Positions 27,370-36,261 of a stretch of 64,000 nucleotides of DNA are shown here, in pieces; position 1 is the first letter of the stretch, and each line of letters begins with the position of its first letter. The position numbers were made by a program, and so were the translations under genes. Origin of the DNA: Flavobacteriaceae bacterium UBA3356 (GTDB lineage: Bacteria; Bacteroidota; Bacteroidia; Flavobacteriales; Flavobacteriaceae). The notes below the pieces were generated by a model, which searched no databases, was not told the origin of the DNA, and was given only the letters and a program-made list of their open reading frames with translations. The DNA is taken from NCBI GenBank assembly GCA_002360635.1, contig DEQW01000001.1:62001-126000 (forward strand), written 5' to 3'.

Positions 27370-28989
27370 ATGAAAAAATCACTACTATGTAGCATAATCT
27401 CATTGTGCAGCATTGGCTTATTTGCCCAAGTTTCTTTTGTTAACCAATCAAACCTTATTGGTAATTTTTCAGACCATTCAGAATGTGCCGTGGACATGAA
27501 CGGCGATAATTTAGACGACTACGTTCGCGTATCCAGTAATGGAATAGGTATAGACTATCAACAAACAGATGGTACATTTATTTCTACCATGCATAGCATG
27601 TCAATTCAAAATGTTCCAGACTGGAGTATCGCAGCTGGAGATTTAGATGGTAACGGATATAACGATCTTGTATTAGGTAATGGTTCACGCGTCTCTTTTA
27701 TAATGTCAAACGAAGATGGCACGGCTTATACAGAAGATGCTTCTCATACGGAATACATTTTTTCACAACGTTCTACCATGGCAGATATTGACAACGACGG
27801 TGATTTAGACTCTTTTGTTTGCCACGATGTTGACCTTAGCCACCCCTACCGAAACGACGGAGGTGGAAACATGACCTTAGATCAAACATTAATTGAAACC
27901 ATAGACCTGCCGGGCAACTACGCGGCAATATGGGTAGATTATGACAACGATGGCGATACCGACATGTATTTAACAAAATGCCGTGGTGGCTCTAGTCCAG
28001 GAGATCCTGAACGTGACAATGCCATGTATACAAACAATGGTGATGGCACCTTTACAGAAAATGCTGAAGCTATTGGAATGAAAGACAATGCACAATCTTG
28101 GGCAACCGTTTTTGAGGATTTTGACAATGATGGTGATTTTGATGCCTTTATAGTAAACCATGATTTTCAAAACCGCCTTATGGTAAATGATGGCAATGGA
28201 AACTTCACCGATGTTATAGAAACTTCAGGAATCAACCCAACCGATTTGGGTGCTTGGGAAAATCAAGCAGCCGACTTTAACAATGATGGTTTCGTAGATA
28301 TTTTTTCTGAAATGTCTAAGGAATTATACATTAACAATGGCGACATGACCTTTACCGGAATGGACCTTCCTTTTGATGAAGGCGCTATTGCAGACTTAAA
28401 CAACGATGGTTTTTTAGATATTGTAAACGATGGCCAATTATGGATAAATGAAGGCAATAGCAATAACAATTGGGTAAAGGTAATTTTAAAAGGTACCGAT
28501 AGTAACTTAAATGGAATTGGTGCTCGTGTTGATATTTTTGGCACATGGGGAAAGCAAATGCGTGAGGTACGCTCTGGGCAAGGTTTTAGCCATATGAGCA
28601 GTCTTACCGCACACTTTGGTATAGGAACCAGCACTGAAATTGATAAAATTACAATTACTTGGCCTTCAGGAACTGTAGATGAATTAATCAATCCTGATAT
28701 AAACACGCTCATCGAAATTGAAGAAGGAAGTTCTCCTCTTTCCATTGAAGACAATCAAGCTGAACTTTTAAAATTATACCCTAATCCAACCGCTTCAATC
28801 TTAAACTTTTCAAAAGCTGGACTTGAAAATACAGCTGTACAAATAGTGGATATCACTGGTAAAATAATTACGAACACCACTATCTCTTCAGAAAACACCT
28901 TAAATGTTGAAGCTTTAAAAAGTGGCGTTTACTTTGTTCAATTTAAGTTAGAACAACAAAATGTAAGCTATAAGTTTATAAGAAAATAA
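27370..28989 (+). CDS. FG-GAP/UnbV-type surface protein with type IX sorting tail
   Basis: The 539-residue exported protein has a signal peptide ending LFAQ (about 1-19). VCBS/FG-GAP-like repeats rich in Ca-binding loops follow (DLDGNGYND, DIDNDGDLD, DYDNDGDTD, DFDNDGDFD, DFNNDGFVD, DLNNDGFLD). An ASPIC/UnbV-like domain comes next (WVKVILKGTDSNLNGIGARV ... REVRSGQGFSHMSSLTAHFGIG ... ITWPSGTVDELINP). The C-terminus (LYPNPTASILNF to YKFIRK) is a type A sorting domain. It is probably a surface-attached beta-propeller protein. A TTG and TAATTTTA pair 18 bases apart upstream is a weak promoter candidate. A strong hairpin follows. Confidence 0.9.
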   Translation: MKKSLLCSIISLCSIGLFAQVSFVNQSNLIGNFSDHSECAVDMNGDNLDDYVRVSSNGIGIDYQQTDGTFISTMHSMSIQNVPDWSIAAGDLDGNGYNDLVLGNGSRVSFIMSNEDGTAYTEDASHTEYIFSQRSTMADIDNDGDLDSFVCHDVDLSHPYRNDGGGNMTLDQTLIETIDLPGNYAAIWVDYDNDGDTDMYLTKCRGGSSPGDPERDNAMYTNNGDGTFTENAEAIGMKDNAQSWATVFEDFDNDGDFDAFIVNHDFQNRLMVNDGNGNFTDVIETSGINPTDLGAWENQAADFNNDGFVDIFSEMSKELYINNGDMTFTGMDLPFDEGAIADLNNDGFLDIVNDGQLWINEGNSNNNWVKVILKGTDSNLNGIGARVDIFGTWGKQMREVRSGQGFSHMSSLTAHFGIGTSTEIDKITITWPSGTVDELINPDINTLIEIEEGSSPLSIEDNQAELLKLYPNPTASILNFSKAGLENTAVQIVDITGKIITNTTISSENTLNVEALKSGVYFVQFKLEQQNVSYKFIRK

Positions 28990-29010
28990 GAAAATCACAA
29001 TGTTGCCACA

Positions 29011-29046
29011 GCATCCCAATAAAATTATTTTATTGGGATGCTTTAT
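29011..29046. terminator. Bidirectional intrinsic terminator
   Basis: A perfect 14-bp stem, GCATCCCAATAAAA (29011-29024) and TTTTATTGGGATGC (29028-29041), with a TTA loop, is followed by TTTATTT. It lies between convergent genes. Confidence 0.85.
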
Positions 29047-30483
29047 TTATGGTGTTTCTTGAACTAAAAGGGTATCAACTTTTAGCTTAATTTTTAGCCA
29101 ATCAAAAAGAGCTTGATTTTTTTCAGTCTTTTCTTTAGTAGAAACCGTTTTTGCCCACGATACATAAATTACTGGCAAGGTATCTGTTTTGGCAAAATTA
29201 GTAGTAACCCTTCGTGAAAATGAAAATTGCTCTATGTTCTTATAAACAGCCTTCACCTCCTTGCTCAACTCTTCAAAAGGGATGTCTTTAATACGGAGTT
29301 TAGCTATTTCATTTTCAAGAAAATCTATACGAGTGTTTTTATCTTTTATTGCCTGTTCATTCCTCACGTATAAATCTTCTAAAATGCCCGCTTTTACATC
29401 ACTTGAAAGTTTTTCAGCAAGTTCTCCACTTTGATCTGTTCCTTGATAAATACGCAAATTAGCATCTTGTAACATTTCAACTTCATCCATTTGTGATAGC
29501 CACTCATTAATGGTAGATTGTGGCACAGGTCTTCCGATAAGGTACACCTCAATATCTTTTGTTTTGAAGTCTTGAGTTGACTTTACCACTTCAGTCCCTT
29601 CGTATTTAATAACATTTTTTACAAACTCTTTAGTTTTGTTTTCAAAAAGCTGTTGGTCCAATAGATTAATGAACAAAATAACGCTGGGCACCATAACAAT
29701 TAAAGCTATTAATGAAGCAATTTGGGCAGTACGTTTTCTTCGTTTGGAGTTTGCGTAACGCACTAGAGGAAAACGTAACAACTTTGAAACTATAAAAGTT
29801 GAAAGCGCTATAAAAACAGCGTTTATTGAAAACAGGTACAACGCACCCCCGGCGTATTGAAAATTACCAATTGCCAAACCATATCCAACAGTACATAGTG
29901 GTGGCATAAGCGCTGTAGCAATAGCAACACCAAAAATTACACTGGCAATGGTCCCACTTTTAGTCTTAGCGATAATAAGTCCCAAACCACCGAATATGGC
30001 AACCAAAACATCTAAAATAGTTGGATAGGTACGCGCTACAAGCTCTGGTGTTTCTTCGGTCAATGGAGAAAGCTCGAAATACAAATAAGCTGTCAATACA
30101 CTTAAAAAGACCATAATCCCAAGGTTAACCAGGGAACGCTTTAGGGTTTCCACGTCGTTAATAGCCACAGAAAGACCAATCCCGACAATCGGCCCCATTA
30201 ATGGCGAAATTAACATCGCACCGATTACCACAGCCGTACTACTTACATTTAAACCAATGGAAGCCACGAAGATGGAAAATATTAAAATCCACGCTGTGTG
30301 ACCCTTAAATGGAATATCTTTTTTTACGGCTTCAATCGTTGCGTCACGATCACTATCGGACCGGATATCGAACAATTCTTTAAAGAATTTTTTAATACTT
30401 TCCCAAGTGTTCAGTTTTACCTGCTCAAATTCTTCGTCGTTCGGGGTAACGTGAACGTTATCCTTGTTTTGCTGTTCACTCAT
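29047..30483 (-). CDS. DUF389 membrane protein (TIGR00341-like)
   Basis: The 478-residue product has a cytoplasmic N-terminus, then about six membrane segments from roughly 65 to 280. These include IASIGLNVSSTAVVIGAMLISPLMGPIVGIGLS and FGVAIATALMPPLCTVGYGLA, the DUF389 signatures with their Pro and Gly motifs. A charged C-terminal domain of about 190 residues follows. The function of DUF389 is unknown. Its ATG begins directly after the manC stop (TAG then ATG, no spacer), so it is the last gene of the SDR-sprT-manC operon and translation is probably coupled. Confidence 0.85.
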   Translation of the reverse strand: MSEQQNKDNVHVTPNDEEFEQVKLNTWESIKKFFKELFDIRSDSDRDATIEAVKKDIPFKGHTAWILIFSIFVASIGLNVSSTAVVIGAMLISPLMGPIVGIGLSVAINDVETLKRSLVNLGIMVFLSVLTAYLYFELSPLTEETPELVARTYPTILDVLVAIFGGLGLIIAKTKSGTIASVIFGVAIATALMPPLCTVGYGLAIGNFQYAGGALYLFSINAVFIALSTFIVSKLLRFPLVRYANSKRRKRTAQIASLIALIVMVPSVILFINLLDQQLFENKTKEFVKNVIKYEGTEVVKSTQDFKTKDIEVYLIGRPVPQSTINEWLSQMDEVEMLQDANLRIYQGTDQSGELAEKLSSDVKAGILEDLYVRNEQAIKDKNTRIDFLENEIAKLRIKDIPFEELSKEVKAVYKNIEQFSFSRRVTTNFAKTDTLPVIYVSWAKTVSTKEKTEKNQALFDWLKIKLKVDTLLVQETP

Positions 30484-31563
30484 CTAGGTGTATTTTTTTC
30501 CGTGGTTTTCATTAACCTCGGCAAGTAATGTTTTAATATCTTGTTCTTTTTTCTTTGGGTAAATTAACAACACATCTTCCTTATCTACAATTATATAATC
30601 ATCAATTCCATCTACAACTACCAACTTTTTCGAAGCTGAGTAAATCATATTCCCATGTGCATCTTTTAAGTGTGGAGTAGCGCGAACCACTGCGTTTTCT
30701 TGAGTATCTTTTTCCATTTTATCATGTAAGGCGCCCCATGTTCCCAGGTCGTTCCAATCAAATGAAGCTTTTTTCACATACACGTTATCCGCCTTTTCCA
30801 TAATGGCGTAATCAATGGATATATTTTCAGCCTTTTCATAATTTTCGGCAATAAATTCTTTTTCTTCTGAAGTGTTATACGCTGGTATTCCTTCAGAAAA
30901 AAGCGCATGCATTACTGGGTTGTTTTCTTCAAAAGCTTCTGAAATACTTGCTACGCTCCATAAAAAAATACCTGCATTCCACATAAAATTTCCTTCCGCT
31001 AAAAATTGTTTTGCGGTTTCATAATCTGGCTTTTCCCTAAATTGTTTTACTTTCTTGATAACTGAATTCTCTTTCTTTTCAGCTTCAATATATCCATAGC
31101 CTGTATTAGGAAATGTAGGTTTTATGCCTAAAGTCATTAAGTAATCTTCCCGTTGGCATGCATCAAAACATATTTGAACGTCCTCTAAAAACGCATCTTC
31201 ATCTTCAATCCAATGATCACTTGGTGCGACCAACATTAAAGCATTCGGATTTTGTTTCTTTATTTTTAAAGCTGAAAGTAGAATGCACGGTGCTGTATTG
31301 CGCATAGCCGGCTCTAAAACCACCTGATTTTCTTCTATTTGCGGTAATTGTTTTAATGTTAATTGCAAGTAACGCTCATTGGTAAGTACTAAAATATTTT
31401 CTGAAGGAATCATTTTATTGAGCCTAGAAAACGTTTTTTGAAGCAGCGTTTGTCCGGTTCCCAACATATCGTGAAACTGTTTAGGGAAATCGGTTGTACT
31501 TACAGGCCAAAATCGCGAACCAATTCCGCCAGCCATAATTACTGCATAGTAATCCTTGTTCAT
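30484..31563 (-). CDS. manC: Mannose-1-phosphate guanylyltransferase
   Basis: The 359-residue nucleotidyltransferase has the signature YAVIMAGGIGSRFWPVSTTDFPKQF (GGxGxRxWPxS...PKQF), followed by NILVLTNERY, EPAMRNTAPCILLSA and LMLVAPSDHWI. It makes GDP-mannose for polysaccharides and glycoproteins. At this length it carries only the pyrophosphorylase part, without the isomerase domain of longer bifunctional enzymes. It lies five bases after sprT-like and directly before the DUF389 gene. Confidence 0.92.
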   Translation of the reverse strand: MNKDYYAVIMAGGIGSRFWPVSTTDFPKQFHDMLGTGQTLLQKTFSRLNKMIPSENILVLTNERYLQLTLKQLPQIEENQVVLEPAMRNTAPCILLSALKIKKQNPNALMLVAPSDHWIEDEDAFLEDVQICFDACQREDYLMTLGIKPTFPNTGYGYIEAEKKENSVIKKVKQFREKPDYETAKQFLAEGNFMWNAGIFLWSVASISEAFEENNPVMHALFSEGIPAYNTSEEKEFIAENYEKAENISIDYAIMEKADNVYVKKASFDWNDLGTWGALHDKMEKDTQENAVVRATPHLKDAHGNMIYSASKKLVVVDGIDDYIIVDKEDVLLIYPKKKEQDIKTLLAEVNENHGKKYT

Positions 31564-31568
31564 TCTTT

Positions 31569-32165
31569 TTATTTTAAAAATTCCACTTCCGCATTTGGGT
31601 TAAACAAATACACTCTTCCGGTTGCAACTTCAAGGCATTCGTAACGTTTTACACGTTTGTTTCCGCGCTTGAAAATCTTCCCATTATAGAGCCGAAAATG
31701 TGCTCCAAAAGGTATTTCAAATATATAGTTTTTATCGTTTGGTGGATCAAATTGTTTTAATGCTATAGATAATTTCGCATCGGTATCACTACTCGCCTTC
31801 GGGTTCTTAAAATGGTTAGCTAATAACGGCAACAATTGATTAGGAAACACTTCTGGGCGGATAAAAGGCAACATTAATTGCTGAAAAGTTCGCTTCCACT
31901 CCATTCCGTGCGGTTTTATTGTTCTTCCGTATTTTTGAAAGGCAACCAAATGGGCTATTTCGTGAACCAACGTGATTAAAAACCGATACGCATTAAGATT
32001 AGCGTTCACAGTAATCTGATGTTGACCCGTTGGCATTTTTCGATAATCGCCGTGTCTTGTTACGCGCTCATTCACAATTTTTAAGTGAACGTTATTTGTC
32101 TTTATTAATTCAAAAACTGGATGTACCGATGCTTTAGGTATGTATTTTTCAAGAACCTCTTGCAT
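31569..32165 (-). CDS. SprT-like zinc metalloprotease domain protein
   Basis: The 198-residue product has the motif LVHEIAHLVAF (HExxH) and a third ligand His in KPHGMEWKRTF, the SprT/Spartan-like pattern. The C-terminal part (RGNKRVKRYECLEVATGRVYLFNP) resembles the zinc-ribbon end of SprT proteins but with a single Cys, so the ribbon is degenerate. The role is not established in bacteria. It starts three bases after the SDR stop. Confidence 0.82.
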   Translation of the reverse strand: MQEVLEKYIPKASVHPVFELIKTNNVHLKIVNERVTRHGDYRKMPTGQHQITVNANLNAYRFLITLVHEIAHLVAFQKYGRTIKPHGMEWKRTFQQLMLPFIRPEVFPNQLLPLLANHFKNPKASSDTDAKLSIALKQFDPPNDKNYIFEIPFGAHFRLYNGKIFKRGNKRVKRYECLEVATGRVYLFNPNAEVEFLK

Positions 32166-32168
32166 ACA

Positions 32169-32855
32169 TTACGGCGTTGAATTGGAAACCTGAAGGATTT
32201 TTCCGTTGTAATATTTGTTTCCGGTAAGTGCAAAATCCACAATATATTTTGCCATTTCTTTAGCTGAAAGTGGGGCTTTATAACCTGGAAAGGCTTCTTC
32301 TAACATTTCAGTTTGTACCGCTCCTAAAGCCAACGCATTAAACGACGGCCCGTTTTCTTTATATTCTTCAGCCAAAACTTCAGTTAAAGTCAATACCGCT
32401 CCCTTACTACTGCTGTAAGCAGCAAGTCCAGGAAACTTCATACTCCCTTGAATCCCACCCATACTACTAATATTTACTACGTGGCCACTTTTTTTCATAA
32501 ACGGAAGCACAGCTTGTGTAATGGCGGCCAATCCAAATACATTTACCTCGTAAGCATCCTTAAAGTCTGCTTGAGAGAGCTTTTCAAAGGGCTTGTTTAC
32601 AATGTATCCTGAATTATTAATCAGTATGTCAACGTGTTGCCATTTCTCTTTAATAAACTCAGAAACTTTTTCAATATCACTTGAGTCGGTAATATCACAT
32701 GGAAAGCAATGACAGTTAGTAATTTCAAGTCCTGAAACTGGAACATCATTTCTAGATAACGCTAATACATTGTGACCCGCATCGGCTAAGATGGGTACCA
32801 TTTGATAGCCTATTCCCCTACTGGTACCTGTAACAATTATATTTTTCTTCTTCAT
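32169..32855 (-). CDS. Short-chain dehydrogenase/reductase
   Basis: The 228-residue product from ATG 32855 has the Rossmann motif TGTSRGIG near the start, NNSG in ILINNSGYI, a Ser in NISSMGG and the catalytic YSSSKGAVL (YxxxK). It is a classical SDR using NAD(P)H; the substrate is unknown. A longer reading to 32900 is rejected because it would run through the terminator hairpin of pdhC. It leads the operon SDR-sprT-manC-DUF389 with gaps of 3, 5 and 0 bases. Confidence 0.9.
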   Translation of the reverse strand: MKKKNIIVTGTSRGIGYQMVPILADAGHNVLALSRNDVPVSGLEITNCHCFPCDITDSSDIEKVSEFIKEKWQHVDILINNSGYIVNKPFEKLSQADFKDAYEVNVFGLAAITQAVLPFMKKSGHVVNISSMGGIQGSMKFPGLAAYSSSKGAVLTLTEVLAEEYKENGPSFNALALGAVQTEMLEEAFPGYKAPLSAKEMAKYIVDFALTGNKYYNGKILQVSNSTP

Positions 32856-32871
32856 AGTTTTAAATATAAAC

Positions 32872-32910
32872 AAATCCCGCTGTCTTCTCAAGTGGAACAC
32901 AGCGGGATTT
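32872..32910 (-). terminator. Hairpin terminator after the pyruvate dehydrogenase operon
   Basis: AAATCCCGCTGT (32872-32883) pairs perfectly with ACAGCGGGATTT (32899-32910) around a 15-base loop. The minus strand continues GTTTATATTT, a weak T-tract, so read-through into the SDR operon is possible. Confidence 0.7.
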
Positions 32911-32933
32911 ACAATTCATTTAATATGTTGTAT

Positions 32934-34661
32934 TTATACAAACATTGTAACCGGGTTCTCGATGTACTTTCTAACCGTTTCTAAAAATTTAGCTCCTGTA
33001 GCACCATCAACGGTACGGTGATCACACGCTAAAGTAACAGTCATCGTGTTACCCACAGCAATCGCTCCGTTTTTAACCACTGGTTTTTGCACAATCGCTC
33101 CAACAGATAAAATAGCAGAGTTAGGTTGATTGATAATCGAAGTAAATTCTTTTATTCCAAACATACCCAAGTTAGAAACCGTAAAGGTACTTCCTTGCAT
33201 TTCGTCTGGGCTTATTTTCTTGTTTCGTGCTTTTCCGGCCAATTCTTTTACGTTCCCACCAATTTGAGAAAAGTTCATTTGGTCTGCAAACTTAAGCACA
33301 GGAACCAACAGTCCTTCATCTACCGCAACAGCAACACCAATGTGAATATGCTTGGCAATCTTTGTAGTATCGCCATTCCATTGTGTATTTACTTGTGGAT
33401 GTTTTCTTAGGGCCATCGCACAAGCTTTAATAATCATATCGTTGTATGATATTTTCACATCTGGATCACTATTTATAGCAGTTCGTGCTGAAATGGCATT
33501 GTCCATGTCCAGCTCAACTGTTAAGTAATAATGTGGTGCTGTAAACTTAGATTCACCCAATCGCTTAGCAATCGTTTTACGCATTTGAGAGTTTTTAACC
33601 TCTTCAAACTCTTCTTGTCCAACAGGTGTGTATGCTTGTGCTCCAACTCCTGGTTGATAATTTTCTATATCTTTTTTTACAATTCTTCCGTGATCACCAC
33701 TACCTTGAACTTGACTAAGATTTATTCCTTTTTCTTCTGCCAACTTTTTAGCTAACGGGGAAACGAAAATGCGTCCGCCGTCTTTTGTAGCTTGGCTCGA
33801 TTGTTTTTTATCTGAAGATTTTGATTTCTCTTCAGATTTGTCTTTAGATACATCTTTAGAATCTTTTTCCTTTTTGTCTTCAGATTTATCTTTAGAATTT
33901 TCAGCATCGTCACTTTTCGTTTCTTTTTTCTTGTCTTTTGAAGAACCACCTCCCTTTTTGAAGTTTTTCATAACTTCGGAAACATCCGTTCCTTCTGGTC
34001 CAACGATAGCCAACAAAGCATCAACATTTGCGGTTTCACCTTCTTCAATACCTATTTTAAGTAACGTCCCAGAGTAGAACGATTCAAACTCCATCGTGGC
34101 TTTATCGGTTTCAATTTCAGCTAAAATATCGCCTTCTTCAATAGAATCGCCTTCCTGCTTCAACCAAGTGGCAACCGTTCCTTCTTCCATGGTATCACTA
34201 AGACGTGGCATGGTAATTACCTCAACACCTTCTGGCACTTCGGAATTACTAGAACTATTATCATCAGATTCATTCTCTTCTGAATCTTCATCGTCTTTTT
34301 CTTCTGAACCTTTTTTATCTTCAGAATCTTCATCTTTTGATTTTTCATTATCTTCTTCCGAAGCATCATCAGATTCATTTTTAGAATCTCCACCTCCATT
34401 TATCAAATCGGAAATATCTTCGCCTTCTTCGCCAATAATAGCCAAAAGTTTGTCTACCTCGGCTGTTTCACCTTCTTCAATACCAATATGCAATAAGGTT
34501 CCTTCGTAAAAGGATTCAAATTCCATCGTGGCTTTGTCGGTTTCAATTTCAGCTAAAATATCGCCTTCTTCTACTTTATCACCTTTGCTAACGAGCCACT
34601 TTGCTACGGTTCCTTCTTCCATAGTGTCGCTCAAGCGCGGCATGTTGATTACTTCTGCCAT
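32934..34661 (-). CDS. pdhC: Pyruvate dehydrogenase E2, dihydrolipoamide acetyltransferase
   Basis: The 575-residue product has two lipoyl domains (about 1-85 and 146-230; lipoyl-lysines Lys43 and Lys187 in ETDKAT), a peripheral subunit-binding domain (about 298-335, SPLAKKLAEEKGINLSQVQG) and the C-terminal acyltransferase with the HRTVDG catalytic His motif. It moves acetyl groups from E1 to CoA. The linkers (about 89-145 and 235-295) are almost wholly Asp, Glu, Lys and Ser instead of the usual Ala/Pro. The two lipoyl domains are very similar to each other. It starts three bases after pdhA; E1 beta and E3 are not here. Confidence 0.96.
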   Translation of the reverse strand: MAEVINMPRLSDTMEEGTVAKWLVSKGDKVEEGDILAEIETDKATMEFESFYEGTLLHIGIEEGETAEVDKLLAIIGEEGEDISDLINGGGDSKNESDDASEEDNEKSKDEDSEDKKGSEEKDDEDSEENESDDNSSSNSEVPEGVEVITMPRLSDTMEEGTVATWLKQEGDSIEEGDILAEIETDKATMEFESFYSGTLLKIGIEEGETANVDALLAIVGPEGTDVSEVMKNFKKGGGSSKDKKKETKSDDAENSKDKSEDKKEKDSKDVSKDKSEEKSKSSDKKQSSQATKDGGRIFVSPLAKKLAEEKGINLSQVQGSGDHGRIVKKDIENYQPGVGAQAYTPVGQEEFEEVKNSQMRKTIAKRLGESKFTAPHYYLTVELDMDNAISARTAINSDPDVKISYNDMIIKACAMALRKHPQVNTQWNGDTTKIAKHIHIGVAVAVDEGLLVPVLKFADQMNFSQIGGNVKELAGKARNKKISPDEMQGSTFTVSNLGMFGIKEFTSIINQPNSAILSVGAIVQKPVVKNGAIAVGNTMTVTLACDHRTVDGATGAKFLETVRKYIENPVTMFV

Positions 34662-34664
34662 AGT

Positions 34665-35663
34665 CTATAATTTATGTGGTAAAAAAGGATAGTCTTCTTG
34701 TTCGTAAACTGTATCGTACATTACGTTTTTATCTGGATAATCTGAATCTTCAGCAAATTGTTCACATTCTTTAACCAAATCTTTAACGCGTTTGTTTACT
34801 TTTTTAATATCATCTTCTGTCGCCCATTTTTCTTCGTAAATTTTGTTTAAAACGTACGAAATTGGATCCTCCTCCTGCTTTTTCTTCACTTCTTCTTTTG
34901 TACGATAGTGCTGTGCATCACTCATGGAATGCCCTCTATATCGATACGTTCTGATTTCAAGAAAAGTAGGGCCATCACCACGGCGGGCACGGTCTATCGC
35001 CTCGTCCATTTCTTTGGCAACTACTTCGGGTTTCATACCGTCAACAGGTTTACAAGGCATTTCGTAGCCTAAACCTAGTTTCCAGATATCGGTATGGTTT
35101 GCCGTACGGGCTACTGAAGTTCCCATGGCGTATCCGTTGTTTTCACAAATGAACACTACGGGTAATTTCCAAAGCATCGCTAAATTGAATGCTTCGTGAA
35201 GCGATCCTTGTCGTACTGCTCCATCCCCCATATAAGTTAGGGTTACATTGTCACGCTCAAAGTACTTATCTGCAAAAGCTAGCCCGGCACCTAGTGGGAT
35301 TTGTCCCCCAACAATACCGTGACCGCCATAAAAACGGTGTTCTTTAGAGAAAATGTGCATAGAACCCCCTAAGCCTTGTGACGTTCCTGTTTTCTTTCCG
35401 TACAATTCGGCCATTACCTTTTTGGGATCTACGCCCATACCTATGGGTTGTACGTGATTACGATAAGCTGTAATCATTCGGTCTTTTTCCAAGTCCATAG
35501 CGTGCAAAGCACCTGCTAAAACAGCTTCTTGTCCGTTATAGAGGTGCAAGAAACCTCTAACTTTTTGTTTAATGTAAACTTGAGCTAACTTGTCTTCAAA
35601 CTTGCGCCAGAAGAACATGTTCTCGTACCAGTCTAAATATGTTTTTTTTGTAATTTTCTTCAT
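34665..35663 (-). CDS. pdhA: Pyruvate dehydrogenase E1 component, alpha subunit
   Basis: The 332-residue product has the TPP-binding motif GDGAVRQGSLHEAFNLAMLWKLPVVFICENN (GDG...NN, about 150-180) and the phosphorylation-loop-like YRYRGHSMSDAQHYR region. It decarboxylates pyruvate together with a beta subunit, which is not encoded here; a split arrangement is usual in flavobacteria as far as I recall. It is the first gene of the pdhA-pdhC operon, preceded by a convincing promoter at 35711-35740. Confidence 0.95.
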   Translation of the reverse strand: MKKITKKTYLDWYENMFFWRKFEDKLAQVYIKQKVRGFLHLYNGQEAVLAGALHAMDLEKDRMITAYRNHVQPIGMGVDPKKVMAELYGKKTGTSQGLGGSMHIFSKEHRFYGGHGIVGGQIPLGAGLAFADKYFERDNVTLTYMGDGAVRQGSLHEAFNLAMLWKLPVVFICENNGYAMGTSVARTANHTDIWKLGLGYEMPCKPVDGMKPEVVAKEMDEAIDRARRGDGPTFLEIRTYRYRGHSMSDAQHYRTKEEVKKKQEEDPISYVLNKIYEEKWATEDDIKKVNKRVKDLVKECEQFAEDSDYPDKNVMYDTVYEQEDYPFLPHKL

Positions 35664-35710
35664 TGGATTGCTATACTATTCCCACTTAAGGGAAATTAAA
35701 ACACGATTAA

Positions 35711-35740
35711 CAAAAGTACTATATTCTGAAGTTTTACAAA
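35711..35740 (-). promoter_or_regulatory. Promoter of pdhA-pdhC
   Basis: On the minus strand TTTG (35737-35740) and TACTTTTG (35711-35718) are separated by 18 bases, close to the Bacteroidota consensus TTTG-N19-TAnnTTTG. The ATG follows 47 bases downstream. Confidence 0.65.
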
Positions 35741-35769
35741 ACACTGAAACATTAAAATAGTACTAAATG

Positions 35770-36252
35770 TTATAGATAGCTCTTATCGAACAGTAATGGT
35801 AATAAATCTGAAATGGAAAAAGCTTTTGCCACTTTTCCAGTTTCTCCCATAAAGTAAATAGCTATGGGCGATTCCTGCTTAATTTCATATTCCGCAATGG
35901 CTTGACGGCAGGCACCGCATGGAGGAATAGGGTTAGTTAATTCGCGTTGTAAAGACCGTGCTGTTATAGCCATTGTTTTTATTGTAGCGTTTGGTTTTGT
36001 AGCGCCGGCATGAAAAACAGCCACGCGTTCGGCACACAGGCCCGAAGGAAATGCGGCATTTTCTTGATTGTTGCCAATAACTGTTTCTCCAGAATCTAAA
36101 AGTAAAGCAGCACCAACCCTAAAACGTGAATAAGGCGCATAAGCATCTTCACGAGCTTGTTGCGCCTTATTCATTAGTTTTTGAATGTCTTTCGGTAATT
36201 CTGAAACAGAATCGTACACCTCAAGATTTATTTCAATTTTGTGTTTCTTCAA
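35770..36252 (-). CDS. cdd: Cytidine deaminase
   Basis: The 160-residue product has the zinc site of homotetrameric cytidine deaminases: Cys73-Ala-Glu75 in GLCAERVAV and Cys112 and Cys115 in PPCGACRQAI. It deaminates cytidine and deoxycytidine for pyrimidine salvage. The start is a TTG at 36252: it gives MKKHKIEIN, which resembles other flavobacterial starts, and no in-frame ATG lies nearby upstream. It follows porV by nine bases, so it rides in the porU-porV transcript or uses the porV promoter. Confidence 0.94.
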   Translation of the reverse strand: MKKHKIEINLEVYDSVSELPKDIQKLMNKAQQAREDAYAPYSRFRVGAALLLDSGETVIGNNQENAAFPSGLCAERVAVFHAGATKPNATIKTMAITARSLQRELTNPIPPCGACRQAIAEYEIKQESPIAIYFMGETGKVAKAFSISDLLPLLFDKSYL

Positions 36253-36261
36253 ATTATTTGA

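Noticed and set aside
28263..28754. 163-codon minus-strand open frame inside the second FG-GAP gene
   Set aside because: It is opposite Ca-loop repeats whose biased codons leave the antisense frame open; the sense protein is clearly real.
32856..32900. N-terminal extension of the SDR gene
   Set aside because: It would translate the pdhC terminator hairpin; ATG 32855 gives the normal SDR N-terminus.
33769..34509. Ser-rich plus-strand open frames opposite the pdhC linkers
   Set aside because: They are antisense shadows of the repetitive Asp/Glu/Lys/Ser linkers and lipoyl domains of E2; composition is an artefact and there is no start context or homology.
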